Assembly (NCBI GenBank): GCA_020248265.1
Contig: JADCHX010000011.1
Location: 326,670 to 390,669, forward strand
DNA: 64,000 nucleotides
Direction: 5' to 3'
Source: Rhodocyclaceae bacterium
GTDB lineage: Bacteria > Pseudomonadota > Gammaproteobacteria > Burkholderiales > CAIKXV01
This document shows positions 7,946-17,556 of the stretch, one piece after another; positions within the stretch are counted from its first letter, which is position 1; the number at the start of each line of letters is the position of its first letter. The notes under the pieces are model-generated. The model had not been told where the DNA came from, did no database searches, and worked only from the letters and a program-made list of their open reading frames with translations. A program made the position numbers and the translations under genes.

Positions 7946-9077
7946 CCTCGCAGACGCTCCGGCTGGCCAAGGTCGAAGCTTTCGTATGGCGCGTGCCGCT
8001 CGACGAGCCGGTGCGCAACTCGTTCGGGATGATGCGCAGCCGCGCTGCGCTTGCGGTGCGCGTCGAGGATGCCGAGGGCGCCCATGGCTGGGGGGAGGTG
8101 TTCTCGAACTGGCCGCCCGACGGCGCCGAGCATCGCGGATGCCTGATCGAGGAGGTACTCGGTCCGCTGGCGCTCGAGCGCGAACATCCATCGCCCTCCA
8201 GGTTGTTCGAGTTCCTCACCGAGCGCACCCGGGTGCTGGTGCTGCAGACCGATGAACCCGGGCCGTTCGCGCAGGCGATCGCCGGCATCGACATCGCCGC
8301 CTGGGACCTCGTCGCGCGGCGCGCCGGGCTGCCGCTTGCGCGACTGCTGAACCCGTCCGCGGCCTCAAGCGTGCCGGCCTATGCCAGCGGCATCAACCCG
8401 ACGCGCCCGGGCCAGGTCGCGCTGGCGCACAAGGCGCTCGGCTTCGGCGCATTCAAGCTGAAGGTGGGCTTCGGCGAGGATCGCGATGCCGGCAACCTGC
8501 GTGAACTGCGCGACGCGGTCGGTGATGGCGCGACACTGATGATCGATGCCAACCAGGCCTGGGACCTCGATGGCGGTGTCGCGATGGCCGCCCGCCTGGC
8601 AGAGTTCCGGCCGATCTGGCTGGAGGAGCCGCTGCGTGCCGACGCCCGGCTGCAGACCTGGCGCGCTTTTGCCGAACGATCGCCGATCCCGCTGGCCGCC
8701 GGTGAGAACCTGCGCGGCAGGGGGAGTTCACCGCGGCGCTGGCGACCGGGGCGTTCCGCTTCCTGCAGCCCGATGTGATCAAGTGGGGCGGCATCAGCGG
8801 CTGCCACGACATCGGCGCCGGCATCGTCGCGGCCGGCCTCGCGTTCTGCCCGCACTACCTGGGCGGCGGCATCGGGTTGACCGCGTCGGCGCACCTGCTC
8901 GCCGCGGTCGGCGGCAGCGGGATGCTCGAAGTCGACTCGAACCCGAATCCGCTGCGCGAGGCGCTGGCACGGCCGTTCGCGCGCATCGCGGACGGCTGCT
9001 GGCACCTGTCCGATGCACCGGGGCTCGGCATCGAACCCGACCTTCCGGCCCTCGCGCGCTACCGCAGCCGGCGCTAG
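7942..9077 (+). pseudogene. Enolase-superfamily (mandelate racemase/muconate lactonizing) enzyme broken by a frameshift
   Basis: Residues 1 to about 260 are read in one frame (stop near 8778) and the rest in another (to 9077). Joined, they make a complete enolase-superfamily barrel: FKLKVGF supplies the KxK pair, then the metal ligands in DANQAW, WLEEPL and AAGENL; after the break come FRFLQPDVIKWGGISG and the PHYLGGGIG His. The break is at a run of five G (8720-8724): with a sixth G the text would read on as RGRGEFTAALATG. So one base has been lost, or miscalled. If real, the gene is inactive. The substrate is not evident. It is coupled to the upstream methyltransferase by a 4-bp overlap, which suggests it was once co-expressed. 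Confidence 0.85.
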
Positions 9078-9176
9078 GCCGGGCGGCGCAACCGGCGGCC
9101 TGTCAATCGCGCGATACTCCACCTCCAGCGTACCGGCCGGCCGCAGCCGGCGCGGGCTGGCCACCGGGGGAATGCC

Positions 9177-10322
9177 TTGACCGTCATCACCGACATCGAA
9201 GACCTGCGTGTACTGCATGAGAAGCGCGCCCCGCGCATGTTCTACGACTACTGCGATTCCGGCGCCTGGACCGAGCGAACCTACCGCTCCAACCAGGCCG
9301 ACCTGCAGGAACTGAAGTTCCGCCAGCGCGTCGCGGTGGACGTGGACCGGCGTTCGATCGCCACAACCATGCTCGGCCAGCCGGTGACGATGCCGGTCGC
9401 GCTCGCGCCGACCGGGCTGGCCGGCATGCAGTGGGCAGACGGCGAGATCCATGCGGCGCGCGCCGCCGAGAAGTTCGGCGTGCCGTTCACGCTGTCGACG
9501 ATGAGCATCTGCTCGATCGAAGACGTTGCCGGGCACACGACGAAGCCGTTCTGGTTCCAGCTCTACGTGCTGCGCGACCGCGCGTTCATCGAGCGGCTGA
9601 TCGAGCGCGCGAGGGCCGCGAAGTGTTCTGCGCTGGTGCTCACGCTCGACCTCACCATCCTCGGCCAGCGCCACAAGGACGTGAAGAACGGACTGTCGAC
9701 GCCGCCAAGGCCGACCCTGGCCAACCTGCTGAACCTGCTGACCAAGCCCCGGTGGTGCCGGAACATGCTGGGTACGCCGCGCCGGCAGTTCGGCAACATC
9801 GTCGGCCATGTCGACGGCGTCGGCGACACCTCCAGCCTCGCCTCCTGGACCAGCGCCCAGTTCGACCCGACGCTCGACTGGAGCGACGTCGAGTGGATCA
9901 AGCGCCGCTGGGGCGGTCCGCTGGTGCTCAAGGGCATCATGGACGCCGAGGACGCACGGCTCGCCGCCGACGCCGGCGCCGATGCGCTGGTGGTCAGCAA
10001 CCACGGGGGGCGCCAGCTCGACGGGGCGCCATCGACGATCGATGCACTGCCGGCGATCGTCGATGCGGTCGGCCCGCGGATCGAGGTCTGGTTCGACAGC
10101 GGCATCCGGTCCGGGCAGGACGTGCTGCGCGCGGTGGCGCTCGGTGCGAAGGCGACGATGATCGGGCGTGCCTACCTGCACGGCCTGGGCGCGATGGGCG
10201 AGGCGGGCGTCACGCGCTGCCTCGAGATCATCCGCAAGGAACTGGACATCACGATGGCCTTCTGCGGCAAGACCGACATCCGGCAGGTCGATCGTTCGAT
10301 CCTGCTGCCGCGGCGACCTTGA
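9177..10322 (+). CDS. FMN-dependent alpha-hydroxy-acid oxidase/dehydrogenase (LldD-like)
   Basis: The 381-residue protein belongs to the FMN-dependent family that includes L-lactate dehydrogenase LldD, glycolate oxidase and mandelate dehydrogenase. It would oxidise a 2-hydroxyacid to the 2-oxoacid and pass electrons to quinone or oxygen. Visible landmarks are MPVALAPTGLAGM near residue 75, FQLYVLRDR, the active-site segment SNHGGRQLDGAPST with catalytic His and Arg, and the FMN-phosphate region GIRSGQDVLRAVALGAKATMIGR. The start is TTG 9177 after GGGGGAAT; an ATG at 9172 is out of frame. The exact hydroxyacid cannot be read from the sequence. A Bug receptor gene follows 82 bp downstream and may bring in the substrate. 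Confidence 0.9.
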   Translation: MTVITDIEDLRVLHEKRAPRMFYDYCDSGAWTERTYRSNQADLQELKFRQRVAVDVDRRSIATTMLGQPVTMPVALAPTGLAGMQWADGEIHAARAAEKFGVPFTLSTMSICSIEDVAGHTTKPFWFQLYVLRDRAFIERLIERARAAKCSALVLTLDLTILGQRHKDVKNGLSTPPRPTLANLLNLLTKPRWCRNMLGTPRRQFGNIVGHVDGVGDTSSLASWTSAQFDPTLDWSDVEWIKRRWGGPLVLKGIMDAEDARLAADAGADALVVSNHGGRQLDGAPSTIDALPAIVDAVGPRIEVWFDSGIRSGQDVLRAVALGAKATMIGRAYLHGLGAMGEAGVTRCLEIIRKELDITMAFCGKTDIRQVDRSILLPRRP

Positions 10323-10404
10323 CGGAAAGGTCAGTTTTCAACCGGCCGATGGAGGCTGCCGTACAATCGCGCGGCCGCTGTCCCGTGCCCCAGGAGTGGA
10401 CCAC

Positions 10405-11382
10405 ATGATCGACCGCATGACCGCCGTGCGCACCACCTGCGCGACCCTGCTTCTGCTCATCGCTGCCGCGACCGTACAGGCGCAGACGTTCCCGAGCCGG
10501 CCGATCCGGCTGGTCGTGCCTTTCGCGCCAGGCGGTGGCACCGACATCATCGGCCGCCAGTTCGCGGCGCGCCTCGGCGATGCGCTCGGCCAGCCGGTCG
10601 CGGTCGACAACCGGGCCGGCGCTGGCGGCAACGTGGGTGCCGAGATCGCGGCGAAAGCGCCGGCCGACGGCCACACGATCATGATCACCACCAACTCGAT
10701 CGCGGTGAACGTCTCGTTGTACCCGAAGCTGAACTACAACCTGTTTACCGATTTCCAGCAGGTCGCCTTCCTCGCCAGCGCCCCGCTGACCCTGGTCACC
10801 CATCCGCTGGTGCCGGCAAAGTCGGTGAAGGACGTCATCGCGCTGTCGCAGAAGCGCAGCGGCGGCCTGAATTTCGGATCGAACGGCACGGGTACCACCA
10901 GCCATCTGTCCGGTGAGTTGTTCAAGCTCTCGGGCAAGGCCGTCCTCACCCACATTCCCTACAAGGGCGCGGGCGGGGTGATCGCGGCACTGATCGGCGG
11001 CGAGGTCGACATGGGCTTCGTCGCCAGCATCAGCGCGCTGCCGCACATCCGTTCCGGCAAGCTGCGCGTGCATGCGGTGACCACCGCACGCCCGGCTGCC
11101 GCGCTGCCGGGCGTGCCGCCGATGGCGAACTTCGTGCCGGGTTTCGATACCGACATCTGGTACGGCGCATGGCTGCCGGCCGGCGTGCAGAAGCCGGTGC
11201 TCGATCGCTGGGTCGAAGAAATGCGCAAGGTGCATGCGCATCCCGACATACGCGCCGCGTTCGAGCGCGATGGGGCGGAAGGTATCTTCCTGCCACCGGC
11301 CGAGTTCGCGGTCTTCCTCAGGAAGGAAGTGGCGAAGTACGCTGAACTGGTCAAGCGCTCCGGCGCGCGCGCGTCCGACTGA
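10405..11382 (+). CDS. Bug-family (TctC) periplasmic solute receptor 1
   Basis: This 325-residue secreted protein belongs to the tripartite tricarboxylate transporter receptor family, which binds carboxylates or amides in the periplasm for TctAB-type transporters. A signal peptide runs to about residue 27 (VQAQ). Family blocks follow: [42 protein letters not shown] and [21 protein letters not shown]. The start ATG 10405 has CAGGAG upstream, and a TACAAT -10-like hexamer lies at 10362. No tctA or tctB genes are near. Its last 32 bases overlap, tail to tail, the end of the Lrp regulator gene on the other strand. The upstream hydroxyacid oxidase suggests a hydroxyacid ligand, but this is only a guess. 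Confidence 0.92.
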   Translation: MIDRMTAVRTTCATLLLLIAAATVQAQTFPSRPIRLVVPFAPGGGTDIIGRQFAARLGDALGQPVAVDNRAGAGGNVGAEIAAKAPADGHTIMITTNSIAVNVSLYPKLNYNLFTDFQQVAFLASAPLTLVTHPLVPAKSVKDVIALSQKRSGGLNFGSNGTGTTSHLSGELFKLSGKAVLTHIPYKGAGGVIAALIGGEVDMGFVASISALPHIRSGKLRVHAVTTARPAAALPGVPPMANFVPGFDTDIWYGAWLPAGVQKPVLDRWVEEMRKVHAHPDIRAAFERDGAEGIFLPPAEFAVFLRKEVAKYAELVKRSGARASD

Positions 11383-11860
11383 CCGTCGGCGGCTGCAGCG
11401 GCAGCGCGGTCTCGTATTTCACCTGCTTGAGCGCAAAGCTCGACTTGATGTTGCCCACGCCGGGCATGCGCGACAGCACGTCGACGATGAACCGCTCGAG
11501 TGCCCGCACGTCGGGCACGACCACGCGCAGCAGGTAGTCGGCGTCCCCGGTCATCAGATAGCACTCCATCACCTCGGGACGTTCGCGCACCGCCTTCTCG
11601 AAGCGGTCGAGTACCGGCTCGACCTGCTTGTCGAGCGCGACCTGGATGAACACGGTGACATCGAGCCCGACCGCCAACGGATCGAGCAGGGTGACGTGGC
11701 GAGCGATGACTCCGGAGGCTTCCAGCGCGCGTACCCGGGCAAGGCACGGCGAGGGCGACAGGTTGACCGCCTGTGCGAGGTCCACGTTGGAGATCCTGGC
11801 ATCGCGCTGCAGTCGGTCGAGGATGCGCAGGTCTTTGGTGTCCAGCGATGTTGGCAGCAT
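11351..11860 (-). CDS. Lrp/AsnC family transcriptional regulator
   Basis: The 169-residue protein has an N-terminal helix-turn-helix ([33 protein letters not shown], split between residues 5 and 40) and a C-terminal RAM ligand domain containing [19 protein letters not shown] and [19 protein letters not shown]. Such regulators form octamers and sense amino acids. It is transcribed away from an AceE-type gene across 164 bp that hold a 15-bp palindrome, the size of an Lrp-type site. The layout recalls mdeR-mdeB of Pseudomonas putida, in which an Lrp-type regulator controls an E1 gene for 2-oxobutyrate oxidation. Start ATG 11860 is the only good one. Its 3' end overlaps the Bug receptor gene. Confidence 0.93.
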   Translation of the reverse strand: MLPTSLDTKDLRILDRLQRDARISNVDLAQAVNLSPSPCLARVRALEASGVIARHVTLLDPLAVGLDVTVFIQVALDKQVEPVLDRFEKAVRERPEVMECYLMTGDADYLLRVVVPDVRALERFIVDVLSRMPGVGNIKSSFALKQVKYETALPLQPPTVSRTRARRSA

Positions 11861-11885
11861 GAAAACTCTGTTTCGATAGTTAATG

Positions 11886-11900
11886 CGGCATGATATGCCG
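11886..11900. promoter_or_regulatory. 15-bp palindrome in the divergent regulator/E1 promoter region, likely Lrp-type operator
   Basis: CGGCAT-GAT-ATGCCG is a perfect palindrome with 6-bp arms and a 3-bp centre. It lies 26 bp upstream of the regulator's start codon and 125 bp upstream of the E1 gene's start. Lrp/AsnC proteins typically bind 15-bp palindromes, so self-control and control of the divergent gene are both plausible. Confidence 0.5.
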
Positions 11901-12024
11901 ACAGAGGCGGTCCGTGCGATTGGCTTCGGCAGCCCGTGCCGGTGGCGTCCCGATACCATCGGTGCAACCGGCGATCCACGGCCGGTACCTGACGAGGAGG
12001 GCGCGCCAGCGCGCGTTGCACACC

Positions 12025-14658
12025 ATGGACGAGAGCATCCCGAACCCCGCTGAAGACAGTCCGGGCCTTCCCGCCGCCCGGGCATTCCTCCGCGTCGCGC
12101 CACCCGACGAGGATCCGGAAGAGACCCGCGAGTGGCTGGAGGCGTTCGAACAGACGATCGCGCGCGAAGGCCCCGAGCGCGCGACCTTCCTGCTGCGCCG
12201 GCTGTTCGACCTGGCGCGATCGAAGCGCGTGCCGCTGCCGCCGGTGCTGAACACGCCTTACCGCAACTCGATCCCGCTGGAGGCGCAACCGCAGTATCCC
12301 GGCGACCTCGACATCGAGAACCGGCTGTCGGCGATCATCCGCTGGAATGCGCTGGCGATGGTCGTGCGCGCCAACCGTGCGCATCCGGAGCTCGGTGGCC
12401 ACATCGCCAGCTATGCGTCGGCCGCAGACCTGTTCGAAGTCGGCTTCAACCATTTCTTCCGTGGCGGGCAGGACGGCGACCTGGTGTACTTCCAGCCGCA
12501 CTCGTCGACGGGCGTGTATTCGCGCGCCTTCCTCGAGGGCCGCATCGACGAGGACCAGCTCGACCACTACCGGCGCGAGACCGGTGGCCGCGGCCTGCCG
12601 TCGTATCCCCATCCATGGCTGATGCCATCGTTCTGGCAGTTCGCCTGTGCATCGATGGGGCTGGGACCGATCAACGCGATCTACCAGGCGCGTTTCCTGC
12701 GCTACCTGGAGCATCGCGGGCTGCTCGAGACGCGCGGCCGTCGCGTCTGGGCGTTCGTCGGCGACGGCGAGATGGACGAGCCGGAATCGCTGGCCGGGCT
12801 GTCGCTGGCCGGGCGCGAAGGACTCGACAACCTCGTGTTCGTCGTCAACTGCAACCTGCAGCGGCTGGACGGTCCGGTGCGCGGCAACGGCTCGATCATC
12901 CAGGAACTGGAGGGTCTGTTCGCGGGTGCCGGCTGGAACGTGGTCAAGCTGCTCTGGGGATCGGACTGGGACCCGCTGTTCGCGCGCGACCATGAAGGAA
13001 TCCTGCTGCGCAGGCTGCACGAGACGGTCGATGGAGAGTTCCAGAAGTACGCGGCAACCGATGGCGCGTTCAACCGCGAGAACTTCTTCAACCGCTATCC
13101 CGAGCTTCGGCAGCTGGTTGCCCACCTGACCGATGCCGACATCGACCGGCTGCGTCGTGGTGGGCACGACCCGGTGAAGATCCACGCGGCCTACCACGCG
13201 GCGGTACGCCACCGCGGCCAGCCGACCGTGATCCTCGCGCAGACCAAGAAGGGCTACGGCATGGGCCACTGGGGGCAGGGCCGCATGGGTACCCACCAGC
13301 AGAAGAAGCTCGACGAGGAAGCGCTGCTCGCGTTCCGCGACCGCTTCGCGCTGCCGCTGTCGAAGGACGATGTCGCGCAGCTGCGTTTCCACCGGCCGGA
13401 CGCGGACAGCCCCGAGATGCGCTACCTGCACCAGCGGCGCGCCGCGCTGGGCGGTTACCTGCCCCGGCGCAGCACCGAGGTGCCGGCGCTGCCGGTGCCG
13501 CCGCTGCCCGCGTTCGCGCGGCTGCTCGAGGGCTCGGGCGCGCGCGAGCAGTCGACGACGATGGTGTTCGTGCAGATGCTCGGCCAGCTGCTCAAGGATC
13601 CGGCGCTCGGCCCGCGCATCGTGCCGATCGTCGCCGACGAGGCGCGTACCTTCGGCATGCAGGCGCTGTTCCGGCAGGTGGCGATCTACTCGGCCGTCGG
13701 CCAGCTGTACGAACCGGAGGACCGCGACGAACTCGTCTACTACAAGGAGGCGCGCGAAGGGCAGATCCTGGAGGAGGGCATCAGCGAGGCGGGGGCGATA
13801 TCGTCCTGGCTGGCGGCGGCCACCAGCTATTCGACGCACGGCCTGCCGATGCTGCCGTTCTACACCTTCTATTCGATCTTCGGTTTCCAGCGCATCGGCG
13901 ACCTGATCTGGGCGGCGGCCGACATGCGCTCGCGCGGCTTCCTGATCGGTGCCACGGCCGGCCGCACCACGCTGTCGGGCGAGGGCCTGCAGCACCAGGA
14001 CGGGACCAGCCACCTGATCGCGTCGACCTACCCGAACTGCGTGGCCTACGACCCGTGCTGGGGCTACGAGGTCGCCGTGATCGTGCACGACGGCATGCGC
14101 CGGATGCTCGAGGCGCGCGAAGACGTCTTCTACTACGTCACCGTGATGAACGAGAACTACCCGCAGCCGCCGATGCCGGCCGATGCGACGGAAGGCATCC
14201 TGCGCGGCATGCACCGGGTTCGCCCGGGCAATGCGGCGCCTGGCGCCCGGCCGGTACGGCTGCTCGGCAGCGGAACCATCCTGCGTGAAGTGCTGGCCGC
14301 AGCCGAAGTGCTCGAGGCAACCCACGGCGTCGATGCGGAAGTCTGGAGCGTGACCAGTTTCACCGAACTGCGGCGCGACGGGCTCGATTGCGATGCGTGG
14401 AACCTGCACAACCCGCACGCGCCGCGCACGCCATGGATCACCGCTGCGCTCGGCGCCGGCAGTGGTCCGGTGGTGGCCGCGACCGACTATGTGCGCGCGC
14501 TGCCGGACCTCGTGCGCGGCTGGGTACCGGCGCCGTATGTCACGCTCGGTACCGACGGATTCGGCCGCAGCGACACCCGGCAGGCGCTGCGGGCGTTTTT
14601 CGGCGTGGATGCGACGTCGATCGTGCAGGCGACCCTGGCCGCGCTGCGCACGGCATAA
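12025..14658 (+). CDS. AceE-type homodimeric 2-oxoacid dehydrogenase E1 (pyruvate or 2-oxobutyrate)
   Basis: The 877-residue protein is a thiamine-diphosphate E1 of the AceE type, which decarboxylates a 2-oxoacid and hands the acyl group to a lipoylated E2. The ThDP motif [10 protein letters not shown]...VNCN is present (about residues 252-285), with [33 protein letters not shown] and [15 protein letters not shown] also typical. Length matches AceE, about 890. ATG 12025 begins the conserved part. No E2 or E3 gene follows, so it must use components encoded elsewhere. The divergent Lrp regulator resembles the mdeR-mdeB arrangement of P. putida, so the substrate may be 2-oxobutyrate rather than pyruvate. 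A Bug receptor and a FAH hydrolase follow in the same direction. Confidence 0.92.
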   Translation: MDESIPNPAEDSPGLPAARAFLRVAPPDEDPEETREWLEAFEQTIAREGPERATFLLRRLFDLARSKRVPLPPVLNTPYRNSIPLEAQPQYPGDLDIENRLSAIIRWNALAMVVRANRAHPELGGHIASYASAADLFEVGFNHFFRGGQDGDLVYFQPHSSTGVYSRAFLEGRIDEDQLDHYRRETGGRGLPSYPHPWLMPSFWQFACASMGLGPINAIYQARFLRYLEHRGLLETRGRRVWAFVGDGEMDEPESLAGLSLAGREGLDNLVFVVNCNLQRLDGPVRGNGSIIQELEGLFAGAGWNVVKLLWGSDWDPLFARDHEGILLRRLHETVDGEFQKYAATDGAFNRENFFNRYPELRQLVAHLTDADIDRLRRGGHDPVKIHAAYHAAVRHRGQPTVILAQTKKGYGMGHWGQGRMGTHQQKKLDEEALLAFRDRFALPLSKDDVAQLRFHRPDADSPEMRYLHQRRAALGGYLPRRSTEVPALPVPPLPAFARLLEGSGAREQSTTMVFVQMLGQLLKDPALGPRIVPIVADEARTFGMQALFRQVAIYSAVGQLYEPEDRDELVYYKEAREGQILEEGISEAGAISSWLAAATSYSTHGLPMLPFYTFYSIFGFQRIGDLIWAAADMRSRGFLIGATAGRTTLSGEGLQHQDGTSHLIASTYPNCVAYDPCWGYEVAVIVHDGMRRMLEAREDVFYYVTVMNENYPQPPMPADATEGILRGMHRVRPGNAAPGARPVRLLGSGTILREVLAAAEVLEATHGVDAEVWSVTSFTELRRDGLDCDAWNLHNPHAPRTPWITAALGAGSGPVVAATDYVRALPDLVRGWVPAPYVTLGTDGFGRSDTRQALRAFFGVDATSIVQATLAALRTA

Positions 14659-14700
14659 TCGGCGCCCCGGCCGTTCGATCTTCCAGGAGGAGCGCCCATC

Positions 14701-15687
14701 GTGAGTCAGAGCTTTGTCACCGCTGCGGTCGCAGCCATCGCTGCGGCAGGTCTTGTTGCCGGTACCGCCAGTGCGCAGGCGCCGGCCGCCTGGCCCAGCC
14801 GTCCGATCACCATGGTCGTACCGTTCGCGCCCGGCGGCATCGCCGACATCACCGGGCGCCCGCTGGCGCAGGCGATGACCCGCACGCTCGGCCAGCCGAT
14901 CGTCATCGAGAACCGGCCCGGCGCGGGCGGCGGCGTCGGCATGGTGCACGTGGCGCGCCAGAAGCCCGATGGCTACACGCTGCTGATGGCGCTGTCGAGC
15001 ATCGTCACCATCCCGGAAGCCGACCGCGTCAACGGGCGCGCGCCGAGCTACCAGATGAAGGAATTCACGCCGGTGGCGCTGGTGTCGGCCGATCCGACCG
15101 TGCTGATCGTGCGCGCCGACAGCCCGTGGAAGACGGTGGCCGACCTGATGAAGGACGCGCGCAGCCGTCCGGGCAAGATCACATATTCATCGTCGGGTAT
15201 CTACGGCACGCTGCATGTCGCGGTCGAGATGCTGGCGCAGTCGGCGGGTGCGCAACTGCTGCACGTGCCGTTCGGCGGTGGCGGCCCCGCGATGAGCGCC
15301 CTGCTCGGCGGCCAGGTCGAGGTGACCGCGCAGGCGCCCGGGGTCGCCAGCCCGCATGTGAAGGCGGGCAAGGTGCGCCTGCTCGGCTCATGGGGCGGGC
15401 AGCGGCTCAAGGCCTTCCCCGACCTGCCCACGATGCGCGAGGCCGGTTACGAGGCGGAGTTCTACATCTGGTCCGGCGTGTTCGCGCCGGCCGGTCTGCC
15501 TGCCGAGGTGCTGGCGCGCGTGCGCGGCTCGGTGAAGGAGGCGGTCGCCGACGCCGGCTTCATCAAGGCGATGTCGGCGATGGAGACGCCGATCATGCAC
15601 CTGCAGGGTGCCGAGTTCGACGATTTCCTGCAACGCGATTCGAAGCGGCTGGCCGACGTGATCCGCCGCATGGGCAAGCTGGAATGA
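14701..15687 (+). CDS. Bug-family (TctC) periplasmic solute receptor 2
   Basis: This 328-residue receptor starts at GTG 14701 behind a strong AGGAGG. A signal peptide runs to about residue 27 (TASAQA). Family blocks are [42 protein letters not shown] and LHVPFGGGGPAMSALLGGQVEV, with the closing DLPTMREAGYEAEFYIWSG region. It lies 42 bp after the AceE-type gene and 28 bp before the FAH hydrolase gene, so the three probably form one transcript. That places it with uptake of a compound that ends as a 2-oxoacid. No membrane subunits are encoded nearby. The ligand is unknown. Confidence 0.92.
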   Translation: MSQSFVTAAVAAIAAAGLVAGTASAQAPAAWPSRPITMVVPFAPGGIADITGRPLAQAMTRTLGQPIVIENRPGAGGGVGMVHVARQKPDGYTLLMALSSIVTIPEADRVNGRAPSYQMKEFTPVALVSADPTVLIVRADSPWKTVADLMKDARSRPGKITYSSSGIYGTLHVAVEMLAQSAGAQLLHVPFGGGGPAMSALLGGQVEVTAQAPGVASPHVKAGKVRLLGSWGGQRLKAFPDLPTMREAGYEAEFYIWSGVFAPAGLPAEVLARVRGSVKEAVADAGFIKAMSAMETPIMHLQGAEFDDFLQRDSKRLADVIRRMGKLE

Positions 15688-15715
15688 ACCGGCCGCCGCT
15701 CGACGAGGCAACGAC

Positions 15716-16702
15716 GTGAAAGTACTGACTTACCTGGAAGACGGGCGCGAGCGCCTGGGTTTCGTCAACGGCGCCGGCATGGTCGATGCGCTGCGTGCGC
15801 TCGAGGCGCATGCGGCCGGCGGCAGGGCGGTACCGCCCGAGGGCGCAGCCTGGTTCGCCAACTGCCTGGCGTTCATCGGTGCCGGCGAGCCGGCGCGTGC
15901 GCTGGCCGCATCGCTGCTGTCGATGGCTCCGGCCGCTGCGATCCGCGCGCTGAAGACCGTGCGCCTGGCGGCGCCACTGCGACCGTCGACCATCCTGTGC
16001 AGCGGCAGCAACTACCACGACCACAACCGTGAGAAGGCGGCTGCGCCCATTTCCGGCAAGGAACCGGAGTTCTTCCTGAAGACGGCCGATTGCGTGGTCG
16101 GCCCCGAGGCGAACATCGTGTACGACGAGCGACTCACGAAGAAGCTCGACTGCGAGACCGAACTGGCGGTAGTGATCGGCAGGCCGGGACGGCACATCCC
16201 TGTGGAGCGCGCGCTCGAACACGTGTTCGGCTACACCATCGTCAACGACGTGACCGCGCGCGACCGGCAGGTGCGGCGCAAGCCCGACGGCAGCACCTGG
16301 TACGAACTGGGCCGCGGCAAGGTGTTCGACAGCGCGGCGCCGCTCGGTCCGTGGATCACCACGGCCGACGAGATTCCCGACCCGCAGGCGCTGCGCCTGC
16401 GCACCCGTATCAACGGCGAGTTGCGCCAGTCGGCGTCGACCGGCAACATGATCTGGTCGTGCGCCGAGCTGATCCATTTCTTCTCGACCAATCTCACGCT
16501 GCAGCCGGGCATGGTGATCATCACCGGCACGCCTGGCGGCACGGCGTGGTCGACCGATGCGGAACTCGGCGGCCAGTGGATCGGCGCGGCCGATGGCGAG
16601 GAGACGCTGGTCCCTGCGAAGGGCTACTGCCAGCCTGGCGATGTCGTCGAGTGCGAACTCGAGCGCATCGGTGTGCTGCGCAACACCGTCGCGCGCGCCT
16701 GA
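15716..16702 (+). CDS. Fumarylacetoacetate hydrolase family protein
   Basis: The 328-residue protein is a FAH-superfamily enzyme that cleaves C-C bonds or tautomerises or decarboxylates diketo acids using a divalent metal. The metal-binding core is visible in KLDCETELAVVIG, TIVNDVTARDRQ and the substrate-loop region FFLKTADCVVGP. GNMIWSCAELIHFFSTNLTLQPG and IITGTPGGTAW complete the barrel. The start is GTG 15716, 28 bp after the Bug receptor stop. Together with the upstream E1 and receptor it looks like a module that degrades an aromatic or dicarboxylate compound, but the reaction cannot be fixed. It ends 8 bp before the stop of the next gene on the other strand. Confidence 0.9.
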   Translation: MKVLTYLEDGRERLGFVNGAGMVDALRALEAHAAGGRAVPPEGAAWFANCLAFIGAGEPARALAASLLSMAPAAAIRALKTVRLAAPLRPSTILCSGSNYHDHNREKAAAPISGKEPEFFLKTADCVVGPEANIVYDERLTKKLDCETELAVVIGRPGRHIPVERALEHVFGYTIVNDVTARDRQVRRKPDGSTWYELGRGKVFDSAAPLGPWITTADEIPDPQALRLRTRINGELRQSASTGNMIWSCAELIHFFSTNLTLQPGMVIITGTPGGTAWSTDAELGGQWIGAADGEETLVPAKGYCQPGDVVECELERIGVLRNTVARA

Positions 16703-16710
16703 CCCCGGTT

Positions 16711-17412
16711 TCACTCCGGATATTCGATGATGGCGTTGCCGCTGCGTTCGAGCCTGTCGCGCGGACGCAGCCAGCGGCGCTGGCCCGGCGGCAGCAGCCG
16801 GGTGTGTTTCAGCCTGCCGAGGCGATCGACGATCTCCCAGCAATGGTCCGGGCTGGTGATCCACAGGGCAGGATCCACCCGTGACAGGTCGAGCGGCACC
16901 GAGACGCTGCGCAGCGTCTTGGTGCCTTCGGCATCCACGTATTCGTGGAAGTACGACATCGCCAGTTCGCGCAGGGAGCGGTAGACCGGATCGCGCCATC
17001 GGTACCAGAGGTGGTTGCTCTTCGACAACGCGCCCCAGCAGCCGTTGCGGCGGAACACGGCGACCACGTGGTCGTAGTCGTGGCCCTCGGCGTGCAGGTC
17101 GAGCAACAGCGGCGGCTCGCCGTTGAGCCACAGGCAGCAGGCCGCTACGAAGGCTGCCTCGATGCAGTGCGCATGCTTCTCGCGCAGCACCGACCGCACC
17201 GACAGCACGGTATCGCCATTCACCTCGTGGTTGCAGGACAGCCGGTCGGTGATGAAGTCCTGGATCTTCGCGGGGGTGGTGAGGGGGAGCAGGCGGGCCA
17301 GTTCGCGCGCGCTCAGCAGCGAGCGATCGAACTCGCGACCTGCCTTCGGTGCGGGACTGGAGCGGGTGCGGGTCTGGCGGGGCTGGCGGGGCTGGCTGGA
17401 AGGTGGTGGCAC
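16711..17412 (-). CDS. Transglutaminase-like domain protein of unknown function
   Basis: The 233-residue cytoplasmic-looking protein has no signal peptide. After a Pro/Arg-rich first 30 residues comes a globular domain with a Cys in KHAHCIEAAFVAAC (about residue 83) and a His in DYDHVVAVF (about residue 115), the spacing of a transglutaminase/arylamine-acetyltransferase papain-like fold. AALFKSNHLWYRWRDPVYRSLREL-type segments follow. It may be a peptidase or an inactive relative; I cannot assign a substrate. The start is uncertain: GTG 17412 is the first start codon that gives a plausible length. It is divergent from the HtrA-like gene at 17557, sharing a 144-bp promoter region. Confidence 0.72.
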   Translation of the reverse strand: MPPPSSQPRQPRQTRTRSSPAPKAGREFDRSLLSARELARLLPLTTPAKIQDFITDRLSCNHEVNGDTVLSVRSVLREKHAHCIEAAFVAACCLWLNGEPPLLLDLHAEGHDYDHVVAVFRRNGCWGALSKSNHLWYRWRDPVYRSLRELAMSYFHEYVDAEGTKTLRSVSVPLDLSRVDPALWITSPDHCWEIVDRLGRLKHTRLLPPGQRRWLRPRDRLERSGNAIIEYPE

Positions 17413-17556
17413 TCGGATTCCTGTCGGGCAAGGGCGCGGCCGGCGTGATGCAGCCCGCCAGCGGTCGGCTGCGGTGCAACGACGACGGTAGCACGCGCGG
17501 CAGCGATGACACCGGCCAGGCGCGCATGCGGACCCGCGGAGCGGTACAGTAGGGGC

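Noticed and set aside
11569-14949. Very long open frame on the minus strand (over 1100 codons) opposite the AceE-type gene
   Set aside because: It is the antisense shadow of a GC-rich gene: the translation is rich in Arg, His and Gly with no domain, and the plus frame encodes a recognised enzyme.
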